Assembly: GCF_000003815.2 (NCBI RefSeq)
Contig: NC_049981.1
Location: 33,318,937-33,357,484 of the forward strand
Reading direction: 5' to 3'
Length of the DNA stretch: 38,548 nucleotides
Origin: Branchiostoma floridae
Taxonomy: Eukaryota > Chordata > Leptocardii > Amphioxiformes > Branchiostomatidae
Shown here in pieces: positions 26,173 through 37,830 of the stretch (position 1 is its first letter; every line of letters starts with the position of its first letter). A model generated the notes under the pieces. It was not told the origin of the DNA. It saw only the letters and a program-made list of their open reading frames with translations, and did no database searches. A program made the position numbers and the translations under genes.

Positions 26173-28088
26173 TTCGCACTTCACAGTGCGGGTCAGGTCA
26201 TTACCCCTTAATTATACCCAAGGGCTATCATATTTAGTTATATACACTATTACTCATGCTTGAAGTCTTGCCCTGGCTAAAACAGAAGCTATTCCCTGCT
26301 GTTTGTATTTACATGTACTTAATAAGCATTAGTGTATAACAAGCCGTGACAGATAGATTTGTATCAGAGTCCCATGTGAGTGATGATGTGACCTCACTTA
26401 GCCTCTGACAGAGAGAAAACCCTACAGAACACTTTCAGGCAGATGGTAAAGATGTACTAGTAGACTCAAAAGTCATCACAAAACTAAATTATTGTTATCA
26501 AAGAATTAACCTCTAACCCACTTTGTCCTCATTCACACCAATTACTATAAAGTTGCATTTAACAGCATATGTATGCACAGAGTTACTTTGTATCATAGAG
26601 AAACAAGAGATCTATTGTTTTCATTAGTATCTTTGGTCATAGGAAGAAGTAAACTTGAAGATTGAGATTGATCAGATTGAATATTTTAATGATGGTGATC
26701 ATTTCCCCAATTTGCTTAAATAGTATTCCACAGGAGAAGTTTCCCTAGGCTTATATACAGGTCTATCTAGGGCCAATATTATATGTGTCTATCCATGTTC
26801 CACAAAAGATGGATCATTGTAGATCTATTGTAGCCACATCTGTTTTGTGTTAGGCGATGAGAGATTAGAGCTTTGGCCTGTTGAGGCCAGAATTACCATC
26901 TCCCCCCTTGTGTGTCTTTTACACAGTATGTGCTACATTTTCCAATTAAGTACTAAAGTAGTCAACTACAAAATGAGGAAAATATCAGATGATATAAAAT
27001 TGAATGTTTCTGCAAATCTGCCTTGGGATGTAATGAAGCATTGGAAGTTCTGGTAATGGTTTAAATAGATGCTCAGTTTTGATTTGCCAAGTAAATTTAA
27101 GGTAATGTCTAGGATTATAAGGTTGTGGTGTCAAAAATCTTGCATAAATGTCCACATTTACTCATACATCATTAAGATGTGCTCTACATGCTGAAAACAG
27201 TTACTGACTTTGGGGTCAAATAGTTAAGTTCAACCATTCAGATATCTTGATCCCCACCACTTGTATCCTCTAGGAGTCAAAGTTCTTATGTTCAAGCAGA
27301 TGTAAGGACCTGGCACAATCATGTGTTTGCAATTTTAGTAAGACTATCTTAGAGAATTGTACTACGAATTACTTATAAGTCACCACATTGAAAGAGGCAA
27401 ACCCCTAGAAAGTGTATTAACTTCCAAAAACATTTAAAAGCACTGAAAACACTGAGACTGAACCAGATCTTTACATCTGCTTAAAAGTTAACCATTAACT
27501 ACTTCCAGCAGTGAGCAGTGACAGGTCAAGGCGTGTCCAATTGGAGATAACAGCCTCAGCAGCTAGTAGGTATAAATGTACACCCAGTTCCTGGTATAAC
27601 GTTACACGCTGGGCAGTGAGACTGGCCCACCTGACTCAACTCAGAGGAACAATCTAGAATATTTCTTAGTATTGAACTCAATATGTAAAGTCTACAAATA
27701 TACTTACTAATTTTGGGGACCAAACAGATCTAATAATTGCTAATTGTTTGTCAGATACACATTGTAGAAGTCAGAAAAAAAGGGCTCATAGCCCTGAGGC
27801 AGACAGTGGAACAAGAATGACACTAGTCTCCTTGGGGAGGATCAGATTCTCAGAATGATGTTATTCCTTTCAGAGGAGGACACAGCTGAGCTCAGTTGCA
27901 TATCTGAAACCAGCCTTATGTGATGATAGACTGATGGCTTCTGGAGTTACCAGTTTTGAGTGTTATAGTATTATCACTGTGTAATTACTGCTTTCTTGCT
28001 CAAGCTGTACATTACAAAGTATAACTTATACAGTACTATAAGCCAGGGCAGAATAGGCTAGCCTGGATGCTAGACTGCTTCCAGAGCC
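26173..28088. other. Intronic AT-rich DNA; nothing recognised
   Basis: No long open frame, RNA gene or terminal repeat could be identified. Confidence 0.5.
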
Positions 28089-28096
28089 TTAGCATT

Positions 28097-28205
28097 ATAG
28101 CCTGGATACCATACCCCTGGACCTCAAAAATCCTGCCAGACCCCTGCACGATAGATCATAGATACTAGTACCTGAGATCAGGCTGGGGTTTGGATACCAG
28201 GCTAT
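28097..28205. mobile_element. 109-bp hAT-like MITE with 8-bp duplication
   Basis: The ends ATAGCCTGGATACC and GGATACCAGGCTAT are inverted copies with small differences. The 8-bp direct repeat TTAGCATT flanks the element at 28089-28096 and 28206-28213. Too small to code. Confidence 0.75.
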
Positions 28206-28311
28206 TTAGCATTAGGACCATCGACTCCTAGTCATCACCTCCTTGACTCCAGGACATACATGCTCTCAAGGAAATTTGAGGATTGGGTCTAACCGAGAGG
28301 GCCTGTCCTAA

Positions 28312-29498
28312 AGCCCCCTTTACAAATCAAGAATTTAGCTCGGCCGAGTTGTTGGCGAGCACCAAATGGACATTTTCGGCCGGAGTATGACCGGCGTTTG
28401 GGCGATTATGCGGGCCTCGACCGATTTTTAGCAGCTCGGCCGGCGTTTGCGGGGCAGCTCGGCCTGCGCTTAATTTCAGCGAGGCCTCGGTGGCGAGTGT
28501 TGAGCTCGGAGAGCTCGTCAATGGGTTGCATGTAGCTCGACCGGAGCTTGTCCGGGCAATGGCCAAGACTTGGCCAATACTCGGCCCGCAACCCGACGGT
28601 TTTTGACTCTCTCTTTTTCGGTCGGAGTTTGCCTGAACTCTTCTGCCTCGCGCCAGACTCGTTCGGGCTTCCTGCAATAACCGGACGATATTCCGTCCGA
28701 CTTTTAACAAGTTTGGCGTGCTTTGGGCGAGCGTCACGATGTGCTGGTGTCGCTGGGAGCTCGGGAGGGCTCCGGCAGAATTTTAACTGTCACCTAATCA
28801 ATTTGACACCTGTGTTGAACACGTGCCTTTGTTTTGGGCTTTCATCTTTAGTAAACAGTTTGTTCCGAAAAATAGATACATAAAGACTACTGTATGAACT
28901 TAAGAAAGCTGCGTACCTTTTATAATGTAAGGCAATTGGACACGAAGACAATACTTCCTATTTATTTTTTGGATGTGTGAGTTCATATATTCTTCATGTC
29001 TGAAGGCTTCCAGTCTGTAACTCGGACGGCCTTCGCTCGAGGTTCGCCCAAGGTTCGCCCTAGGTTTGCCCGATTTCAGCTTTGTCTAAATTATTGTATT
29101 ATGTTGAATAAGACTGGTCTGTTCACTTTGTGGCTCTTGTGGTAGTTTTCGGATTGGTGTATCACAACATTCCAGTTGATATTATTGTTTTCAGCGTGCT
29201 CGTCGACTCCACTCATGTCCTACATATATTCCGCAACTCAGAAATTACATTTGACACAAATATTGGCTTTTTACAAGGTTAGCCAGTTCTGACTTCGTCC
29301 ACGTTCAAGACATAGTACAATCTCTTTAACAAATTATAATCAGTTGTGTTGGACGGACGTCGGACGGGCTCCGTCCATTTGTAAAGGGGGCAGATTTTCA
29401 GCGAAAAATACAGCCGATACTCGGGCGATGTTGAAATTCGGCGAGCTCTGACCGAGCTACAAATTCGGCCGGCGTCCGCATGAATTGTAAAGCCGGCT
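28312..29498. mobile_element. Non-autonomous DNA transposon, about 1.2 kb, TAA target site
   Basis: It starts AGCCCCCTTTACAA and ends TTGTAAAGCCGGCT. TAA flanks both ends (28309-28311 and 29499-29501), as for PIF/Harbinger-type elements. GC-rich subterminal repeats with CTCGGCCG / CGGCCGGCG motifs lie at both sides. A second end-like sequence TTTGTAAAGGGGGC at 29378-29391 suggests a nested or shortened copy. The internal open frames lack transposase motifs. Confidence 0.6.
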
Positions 29499-29501
29499 TA
29501 A

Positions 29502-30376
29502 AGGGGCATGTTGCCTGGTCCCTGGAGCTAGGAAGCTGGCCTGTTTTCTATGGCCCACTAGCCTGATTAAATCACGCTTATAGCAGCCCGCCAAACAGTT
29601 ACAGCCCTGGACAGCGGAGTTTGTGTTACACAGACTAATGGCCCACATGGCCTAGGAGGCAGTCTGGAATTGCATCACTTTCACATGTCACATGGTGGTC
29701 TGGGGGTTGATGACACGGTGTCCTGAAATACAATCTGTGGCCCACTGAGCCAAGCACTGTGGTTTACTTAGAGGGAGCTAGCTGCTGGGGAGGTTCATTG
29801 TGGTGGATCAGGCCTGAGGTAGACCATGCTAGGCTTGTGAAATACTTGACTGAATGTACAATTAGGAAAGGGATGATTGTTCAAGCTTTTCTGGGTCTCA
29901 ATGTTTAAGCTGCTATCTATTGTTAATTGCATACATCCATTCAGATGTCTTGATCTTCCACCACCTCTACGGATGAAATGAGCGATCCCCAAGCAGCTGA
30001 AAAAATCTCAGGCTCAATGATGTTTTATATATACAGTTACAATGTAAGTGAAAAGTTTTGAAAATGTGAATACAATATTAATAGTAGAGTAGAGTAGAGT
30101 TGAACTTCTTTTGTTGGGTAGGGATAACAGTTACACTGAAACTAAAATAAGGTCATGAACAGGTCACAAAGAAGCTCTGTCCACACTCTGTTTGCCCAAG
30201 TGCCTGCTGGTCTGCCTGTTCCCCCTTAGCATGGTTCCTTGCCCATGGAGAATTTTATGTGGAAAGTCAGACCACCTCTGGAAACAGCCCCTACATGGAG
30301 TTAGTCCTAAAGGTGATCAAAGGTCTGTCAGGATTTGAAGTCTTGAAGTGTGTTTCCACCCAAAAGCTACTAGTAC
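29502..30376. other. Intronic DNA; no gene recognised
   Basis: Only short chance frames. It includes a small TAGAG repeat at about 30083-30100. Confidence 0.5.
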
Positions 30377-30379
30377 TAA

Positions 30380-30819
30380 GGCCATACCAATTTTATTGAT
30401 TGGTTCACGGATTCGCTCGCTCCTATTTTTTGGAAAATAAAAAATAAAAATTACCACTCAGCAAATTTTCACCATTAAAGAAACCATTCACCAACTTTCT
30501 GGTGTAGCAGATTGGCCTTTATATTATAAGCTCCTTAAAATGTGGGCATTGTTATTGCAGTTATATTTTTCAGTCATGAAAGATGGGACAAACATAAAAA
30601 CTGACACTACTTTTGTAATTTTCAACGAACAGGTTCTGTTACTGTACAGTAATGGTGTTTTTGTACTTTTTTCAAGCTGAAAACTTTTTATTCCTTATGT
30701 TTTGGATTAGCCCTTATCTTTACCCCAACCATTTTACAATTTTTTTTTTTCGCCCTGTCGCTCTCTCTCTATCTATTTTTTTGAAAATCCGTGAACCAAG
30801 AAATTAAATTGGTATGGCC
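30380..30819. mobile_element. MITE of PIF/Harbinger type, 440 bp
   Basis: Inverted termini begin GGCCATACCAATTT, followed by TTGGTTCACGGATT, on both sides. TAA duplicates flank the element at 30377-30379 and 30820-30822. The 3-bp TWA target and GG start suit PIF/Harbinger derivatives. It has no coding capacity. Confidence 0.82.
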
Positions 30820-31291
30820 TAATACAGGGCAAAACCCTCCTGTCCTGGACTCCCCACTATTGAGTCTTTCCTCTGTAACTAGGTCACTTGTGGGCACATC
30901 TAAATACTTATCAGGAAATCCATCATACATCCCCTTTTCCCTTGTTAGAAATCCCTATTTATTCTGTAACCAGTCATTACTGAAAGATCATCATATATTG
31001 TACATAGGTAAAAAGAGACTACTATCCGTAACAAACGTTAATGCTACCAACAAACTAGAGTCTGAGTGTCCATACGAAAACGGTGGTGACAGTCTAGAAC
31101 AAACAAACAAACTTCCAGTTGAACTATGCATTCATAATTTGTTTTCAGACTTTCCATTGCAAAAACATGTAATGGTTAAACCAACATGAGTGAATAAAGG
31201 GACATATCCGAATTTTTTTTTTCACACATACATTCACATGTATTGTATAGAAATTATCCTTTATACATTCTATGAAAGATAAACATACAGT

Positions 31292-31693
31292 GATAGTACC
31301 AAATCCCTTCTTACCTCGCTCTCTGTTCGGGTTTAGATATGGGTGTTGTATCGGGTGGCTTTAAAGCCAAAGCCCAAACAGAGGCTAGGTGGTGGAGACA
31401 CTGCGCGGAGATGCTTTCTTTTCTTTCTCCTTCTCCCTCCTCTTTTCTCTTAATGTCTTCTTTTTTTTTTTTTTCTTTTTTACACTTCTTTTCAGTCTGT
31501 ATTACCACTAAATACCTCAGGGGGGCGCACAATGGTTCATCCCCCTCCAATCCTGCCCCGCGACACGGAGTGAGACCACATGTGGGGCGTATGGTATCAA
31601 ACCCGCTCATCACGCGAGGCATGACGGGATAGTACCAAATCCCTTCTTACCTCGCTCTCTGTTCGGGTTTAGATATGGGTGTTGTATCGGGTG
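31292..31693. repeat. Identical 66-bp direct repeats, 336 bp apart
   Basis: 31292-31357 and 31628-31693 are identical (GATAGTACCAAATCCCTTCT through TGTATCGGGTG). They lie beyond the 3' end of the minus-strand DIRS-like coding region and may be part of its split direct-repeat terminus. Confidence 0.85.
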
Positions 31694-32248
31694 CTCCTGC
31701 CTTCTACCTTTCACCCAGATGCTGTCTCTCTTCTCCCTCTCCCTATCTTCCAATACTCACAAATACCAAAACCTACCCCTAACTCTTGGTTTCCCTCACC
31801 TCTCGATTCTTCCCATTGCCTGAACAGATCACACAAGCGCCATAACGTTTCGTATTCACTTCTCTTTATTTTATCGTACGCTTAACCAGCCTCGGGATTG
31901 CTCTTCTAATGATGTACCAAAACTACTATATGCCAGTTCTTTTGTTTATCATGAGGGCCGATTGGCTCGCACCCCCCATTGCCATGGTGACGGCTCTAGC
32001 CTTGCGCAAAACCGTGAATTACTCTCCTCGTGACGCACTAAAAAACTACTTAATGCACGTTTTCTTGTTTATCTACCCACCAAGAAATAACCTCCAAATC
32101 TGTCCTCTGATCTATACATCTAGGCAAAAGTCTACAGAGATTCGCCAGCTCATGCGTCATGCCGGAAAAACCACTTGCTCACCCCTACCAGCTAAACAAA
32201 GCGAGAATGTTTCTTCTTAACCATCGCACAGTCGTGTGAGAAATTGAA
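31694..32248. other. Downstream part of the DIRS-like element, with a duplicated recombinase fragment
   Basis: 31950-32017 repeats about 70 bp of the tyrosine-recombinase gene (32450-32516), starting CATGAGGGCCGATTGGCTCG. It is about 85-90% identical and then diverges abruptly. No complete gene is present. Confidence 0.6.
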
Positions 32249-33574
32249 CTAAAACACTGGTTTGTAGTCTGTGCGGTTGTTTTGCTGATACACTGCTATT
32301 GTTCCCGTGGTTCGTTGTCCGGGGTTATCTTTCTGGGCTTCTGGCGTTACTTGCTCGCGTAGAATGGCTGCGGGGGACTCGCCGTGGCACACCTTCCTAA
32401 GTTGCATGTATCGCTGGGCTGTCGCCTTTTCCCGCCATCCCACATGTGCCATGAGGGCCGATTGGCTCGCACCCCCCATTGCCATGGTGATGGCACTGGC
32501 CGTGCGCAAACCGTGAAGGGTGTCCCCTTCGTACCTGTTTATCTCGATCAGGTACTCCTTGAAACGGCTCTGTGCTGCGTCGTAAGAGAAAGGTTCGTTG
32601 ATCACTTCTTTGGACTTGCTCACCGCTCGGAAAAGGTACCCTTTTGAGAGGTCAATGTGAAGGGCCTTGGCCATGGTGATGTACGCCTGTAGGCCTCGGA
32701 CTGGGCAGATGGAAACGTTCTCGCAAACCAGGACTGGGAAAGTGTTTACTGTCCCGTCCCGCAACGTCTTGCCGAACGTGTGGTTGAAGAGGATGCCTTC
32801 ACTCTCTGGCAGCCACGCCAGTTCTTCCGCCTTGCACCTGCCTAAGTCAGACGCTCTATCAGCTGCAAAGAACATGACTTTGAAAAACGCTTGGTCTCTT
32901 GCCAACGTGAACAGCGTGCTCTCTTTGGTCCCGGGGTCACTTATCTTCTTGGCAATATGCGTACACAATGCTTCTAGCTTGTTATGGAAGACTGGCTGAG
33001 CTTGCGTCGGTTGAATTAAGGCGTTAGCTTGTTCCGCCTTTGTTATTCTCAGGTATTCTCGTAACATGGGTGCTGCGGCCGGATTCCCTGTGCATATCGC
33101 CTCATTCCATTCGCCGCCCCTCCCCGATTTTATGAAAATTGCCCGTAGTTGTCCAATGAGAGAGTCTACCGTTCCCGCTGCCAGCCTTTGCGGGCAGCCA
33201 CAACCTGACTTGCGCTTTTTTCCAAAGTTTTTGCACCCCGTTCTGTGGACTACCGTCTTTCCTCCTTCATCTTTCCAGACCAAGAAACTGCAGATGTCCT
33301 TTGGTGATGCCGTAGTAAGGTCCTTGGGGGGGGATCTACTACCTAGGAAATTTTTCAACTCGCTTTCCAGTGCTGCTTTTTTTTCTTTCCGTAGTCCGAG
33401 TTTGCGGCCAATTTGTTTATTTCTTCCAGACGTGTTTGAATCCTGTTTTCGTCCACGTTCAGCTTTTCCCTTGGTGGGGGGAATGGTCGTCTTTCGTAGC
33501 CACACATCTGACACCGCCTGAAGTTGTGGTCGTTGGGGTGATGACATTCCGGGCATGCCACTGATGGAGTCCAT
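32249..33574 (-). pseudogene. DIRS-like tyrosine recombinase (main frame)
   Basis: This is the integrating enzyme of a DIRS-like retrotransposon. The active-site region reads LHGLRTASAITMAMGG (second catalytic Arg), then HVGWREKATAQRYM (His, Trp/His position and nucleophilic Tyr). A Cys-rich block (HRTGCKNFGKKRKSGCGCP) lies upstream. The frame opens at ATG 33574, but residues before about 33384 look out of frame. The natural N-terminus is in the overlapping frame 33355-33642, and the two are offset by one base at an 8-T run (33377-33384). The element therefore looks broken, or the assembly has a homopolymer error. Confidence 0.82.
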
Positions 33575-33642
33575 TGCCTCGGAATTAAGGGTAGTGGCTG
33601 TATGCGGGTGAAGAAGAGGGGGGTGGCGTTTAATCTTGACAT
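33355..33642 (-). pseudogene. N-terminal zinc-ribbon part of the DIRS-like recombinase ORF
   Basis: From ATG 33642 it encodes a basic leader and a zinc-ribbon-like CPEC-x(12)-CQMC motif, then a helical LEEINKLAAN segment. It runs out of frame at the 33377-33384 homopolymer. The downstream frame continues with a similar Lys-rich helix (AALESELKNFL), which indicates one original protein. Confidence 0.65.
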
Positions 33643-33696
33643 CGTGAAACGTATGTTCTAATGGTATTCTATGGTAAAAATGCCCTGGTGTAAACG

Positions 33697-34926
33697 TTAT
33701 TCATGTTCTATCCTGAAAGCCCACAGTTCGTACTTGAAAGCTTTCCCCGGTTTCAGACCTTGTTTCGATGGGAACCATAGAGCTGAAGTGTTTCCTGCTT
33801 CTGCTAGTTTTATGCTTTTCCTCGCTGCCCGCAGCAAAGTCGGCCACCACAGGGGTCTTGGGCATAGCTTGGGGACGACCACCGTCACGTCTGCTTTCCA
33901 TTGTATCAAAAAGTTGATAACTGCCCCTGTCATGTTGATGGGTGGGAAAACATACGCATTCTCTCTTTGCCCCCCCGGGGAAGTTGTGGGATTGTGTCTA
34001 AACATATCTACACCTGCGGACTCTGGAGTCGGGTAAGGGGTATAGTGTCTTAGCGGGGTACCTGAGTCGTCCCTTTGCGCGTTAGAGTCTAAAGCCATCA
34101 GGTCTATTGAGTGTCCCTGTCGACCTCCAAATGCTGACTGTACTCGTTGCCATAGGTGAGGTGCCAACATGCAGTCCGTTTTGGACAATTGTCTGGATGG
34201 TTTATCTGCTTCGTTGTCCTTTGTCTTAACGTGCGACATAGACAGTGATATGTTCAGAGCTATTGTGGTTTGAAAGATGTTCTTGATCTCCTCGTTTAAC
34301 GGCAGAGCCCGTGCTCCGTCGCCGCGCCACGAGTCTACTACTGCCCTGTTGTCTACTTTTATGTGTACTCTGGAATTAGCGATCCATTTTTGGGCTGCTC
34401 TTAAGGTGAGAGCAACTGCTTTTGCTTCCTTGCAATTGATGTCCTTTACTCTGTCTTGTTCTGGCCAGTAATCCCCTAGTCTTACGTCCGACTCTGGGTA
34501 CCCCACACCGTGCAGTACCGCACCCCATCCGTAGCCTGACGCGTCAGATGCTATAGTGATGGATGAGTGACGCTCGTCCCTCCACGGGACCGGCTTCATC
34601 TCCTCGTCAACAAAGCGCCAGTGTTTTATTTCGTCGCGGACGCCATCTGGCAGTTTGGTGCGGATTTGCCCCTTTTTTGTCATCTCGCCAACCAGCCTAT
34701 TGCACTGTCTAGTGTAAATGCGTGCTCCTGGGGCCATGAGTGCCATTGAGACGCATTTTCCGACGAATTTCTGTAGGGTGTTAAGAGATACCATTGGGGT
34801 GCTAAGGATTGCCTCCCTAAGTGCTATGAACTTTAGGCGTTTATCTTCTGGAAAAAAGACACACCATCCTTGGAGTTGAGTCCTGCGCCCAAGTGTACCA
34901 GAATTTGTGTCGGGATTATGATACAT
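33697..34926 (-). pseudogene. DIRS-like RNase H and following domain
   Basis: Continues the reverse transcriptase in another frame. The meaningful part begins near 34857 (FFPEDKRLKFIALREAIL). RNase H motifs are ITIASDASGYGWGAVL (first Asp), INCKEAKAVALTLRAA (Glu) and VHIKVDNRAVVDSW (Asp). After it lies the region typical of these elements between RNase H and recombinase, with HSIDLMALDSN and YVFPPINMTGAV. I do not see an intact methyltransferase DPPY motif. Confidence 0.8.
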
Positions 34927-36053
34927 TTGTGTAAACTAAGGTAGTACCCTGCCCTCGTGAGCAACTCGCACATGACGTAACTCGCTCTCATGGCCTGCGT
35001 GTATGGGTCGCGGGGCTGTGTGCTGGGTGGTAGGGATACATCTCTGCCATCCACACGGTCCGGGGGAGGTTGACCGAGGGAGGGCGGGGCTGTAGTTTCA
35101 CCTTCTAAGTGGTCGTCGGGGGGCTGTTCTAGGATGGGTGGGGCTGTAGCTTCGCCGTTTAATCGGTCATCAATATAGAGCATTGTCGGTACTCCTAGAT
35201 GTCTAGCATACGAAGAGATTACACTTCCTGTAGTGTGGAAAATGAAAGCTGACGCGGCCCAGCCGAATGGTAATGATGAGTAGACATATAGGACACCATC
35301 GAATTGGAAACCAAAGTAGGTCCAACTTTCTTCTGTCAGGCAGATGTGTGAGTAACCACTTTTTTCGTCTGTGTGGGTCATGTATCCGCCCTTGTACAAC
35401 ATTCTTGGGGCTTCTGTGATTGAGTCCAAGCTGAATGGGCAACGTTTTGTCCAGAGGTTAAGAAAACGCCCGTCCCAACACATTCTTGGTTTTGATGGCT
35501 CAACAGTAAGGGGCAACACTAAGTGCGGAGGTTTACACTGCCCTACTCTCCCCCACACCTTGATGGAACCGTCCGCCAACCTGTCTTTTATCTGAGAGAC
35601 TAGAAAGTCACGGTGCTCTACGCAATTTCTGGCGTTGGGCAGAATGATCGATGGGGGTGTGGCGGATTCGTATGTGTTGCCTTTGAAAGAACCGCTGAAG
35701 GGTGTGAAAAAGTCATTGACGTTTACTTTATTTTCGATCCATCCTAACACTTCTTCTCCTTTGTCGGAAAATGGTGCTAGCTGTGCCCATACCTCTTTGT
35801 TGTTGTGGAGAGAACCGGCTATAAAGTGATCTGGGTTTCTAAAAGGTAGGGTGGTCGGGTCCATGCTCGCTGGGGTGGTCATGGCCTTCTCCGCTGGTAT
35901 TGGGGTTGCCGGGACTGGCGTTGACCACGGCTTCCCCTCGTGTGTCACCCACGTGGTGTCCTTATCGGTGCGTATGGCCACGTCGTAAGGATCGAACAAA
36001 GCATGGCGGCGGGGTGACTTTTCCGGCCAAGGGGTGCCCTTCGTGGTTGCGCT
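34833..36053 (-). pseudogene. DIRS-like reverse transcriptase
   Basis: The reverse transcriptase core shows PSKPRMCWDGRFLN, HTDEKSGYSHICL (catalytic Asp region), SSLPFGWAASAF and the active-site box TMLYIDDRLNG. An unusual low-complexity insert (repeated PPILEQPP / PPSLGQPP) follows the YIDD box. The frame meets a stop at 34833, offset by one base from the RNase H frame at a six-A run (34852-34857 on plus). The open frame can be traced up to 36053, where TTTTTTCCTTAG, a good splice acceptor, precedes it. No ATG is needed at 35999, where the codon is TTG. Confidence 0.82.
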
Positions 36054-36056
36054 CTA

Positions 36057-37048
36057 AGGAAAAAAACAGGGTGTAGGGAACTGAGGATCTAAGAGATACG
36101 TGACAAATACGAGTTATTTGCTATCATGTGGGGGGTCGCCTCCGTCCCTGGATTGTAGCTCCCGCCCCCTCCCTCTACAATTAGCGATGACACACTTTGG
36201 ATGATCAATCAATGGCTGCCGGAGACTTCTCAGAAACCATTTCGGGGCCAGATGGCGGGTGGGATTTCATGAGGACATATGAAGTGGATTAGCTTGGTGG
36301 TGTGTGGGGTCCGTCGATTCTAATGACAAAGCTTCCTGTGGTGTAAGATATCTACTGTAACTCCTGAAGATTGAAGTGTCTTCTCCTGTTCCCAATTTTT
36401 TTTTTTTTTTTTGGACCGCGACAAACTGTAACTGCGGAACCGAATCGTTCCGATAACAAATACAAGAGAATTTTTTTTTTTTCACGTGTATCTACTCCCT
36501 TCTTAGAAATATACTTCCGAGAAGTTGGAAACCGAGAAGCCAAAGTGCGTTACAGTGTCTATCCAAGGCCGTTTTGGTTTTCAAAGGGGAGACGGAGAGC
36601 CTTTCTTTCACCTGGTCAGTACTTCTTGTTGGGGTCACTGGCTCAGATAGGACTACGCATCCATCACAATCATCTGACGCTCACCCTGCTTCTAAGGTCA
36701 AAGCACCAAAAGGCAAGGAGAAATGACACGGATATATGTGTGTATGCAACACTTTTTACTTTATTCTTTCGTTCTACTTTCTACAGAGATTGGTAATATG
36801 GAGGGAAAAACTCCGGACGGGGGTTCAAACAGTCTCTATTCGTGTTACAAGGAAAAGGAAACAAAACACTTGGTTGATCTGTCACTTTATCCTGTTATCA
36901 GCTTATGTTGTCTTTCGTCTATCACATCCTCTGTCCTACATGTGTCTACGTGAGGGAAAGAAACTTTCTAACTGAGTCAATGCTTTGTTAATATCTATTT
37001 CTACTAATTCTAGGGTTACTTCTAGATCTGACCAACAGTCTTCCAGAG
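36057..37048. other. Untranslated part of the DIRS-like region
   Basis: Contains A/T homopolymers (about 36397-36412 and 36471-36481) and no protein I can recognise. It ends at the third N gap. Confidence 0.5.
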
Positions 37049-37257
37049 NNNNNNNNNNNNNNNNNNNNNNNNNNNNNNNNNNNNNNNNNNNNNNNNNNNN
37101 NNNNNNNNNNNNNNNNNNNNNNNNNNNNNNNNNNNNNNNNNNNNNNNNNNNNNNNNNNNNNNNNNNNNNNNNNNNNNNNNNNNNNTCTCTAGTGTTCTGT
37201 TCGAATCCGTGTCCTGTCCAAGTCCAGTTTAAACTTGCCGGGTAACTATCTGTGGTT

Positions 37258-37827
37258 CTAGCGTCGTGTCTTCGGAGGGAGGGGGCAATCGTTCTTCCAG
37301 TGCCCCCTCACCCCACAGTTGAAGCACTTTTCTCCGTTGGGGCGGCGCGGGGTGGACGCAGGGGGCTGGCGTGAAGGTGGCCCCCATCCCTCGGCACCGG
37401 AGCCCCGGCTCCACGGGCGGTGGGACTGGGGTGAGCCCTGTGGCGGTCCCCAGGCTGCCGGTGGTCCCCAAGCCGTTGGCGGTCCCCAGGTTGCCGGCGG
37501 GGCCCGGTAGTTCTGCCTGTAGGATGCCTGGGATCCACGGTTGTCTAGGTTGGCCTCTGCTTTCCTGGCTTCCGCCATGAAGCGGCGCTCCGCCGGGGTC
37601 ATCAACAGGCCGAGGACCTCCTCCCCGACCCCCTCCTTCCCGGAGAGCCTAAGGCAGAAGTCTGTTATGCGCTCAAGACGTCTCACTACCCCCTTCTTGG
37701 CCCGGGTCCGGGTAGCTTCCTCTACCAGGCGCATCATCGCTTTTTGGAGCTTGTAGGGGTATCGGTGAATGAGGGGGTCTCTACAGATCTCCTTCACCTT
37801 CTCCACTTCTCGATGGAGCGAGCCCTC
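37258..37827 (-). CDS. Gag-like protein with CCHC zinc knuckle
   Basis: Leftward frame ending TKTRR-like with a single zinc knuckle CFNCGVRGHWKNDC near the C-terminus, preceded by a Trp/Gly/Pro repeat (TAWGPP / AAWGPP) and a helical N-terminal region (KLQKAMMRLVEEATRTR, RRFMAEARKAEANL). The order gag, RT, RNase H, recombinase on the minus strand fits a DIRS-type element. The frame has no clear ATG: the codon at 37806 is GTG, and upstream lies TTTTCTCCCCAG at about 37828-37839, an acceptor-like site. The N-terminal part may therefore come from another exon or be lost. Confidence 0.6.
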   Translation of the reverse strand, partial: EGSLHREVEKVKEICRDPLIHRYPYKLQKAMMRLVEEATRTRAKKGVVRRLERITDFCLRLSGKEGVGEEVLGLLMTPAERRFMAEARKAEANLDNRGSQASYRQNYRAPPATWGPPTAWGPPAAWGPPQGSPQSHRPWSRGSGAEGWGPPSRQPPASTPRRPNGEKCFNCGVRGHWKNDCPLPPKTRR

Positions 37828-37830
37828 CTG

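Noticed and set aside
31339-31632. Overlapping open frames at 31.3-31.6 kb
   Set aside because: They consist of low-complexity Ser/Phe- or Lys-rich sequence from a CT/T tract and span a direct repeat. No motif was seen.
37319-37756. Plus-strand Pro/Gly-rich frames at 37.3-37.7 kb
   Set aside because: They are antisense to the gag-like frame, whose zinc knuckle shows the coding strand.
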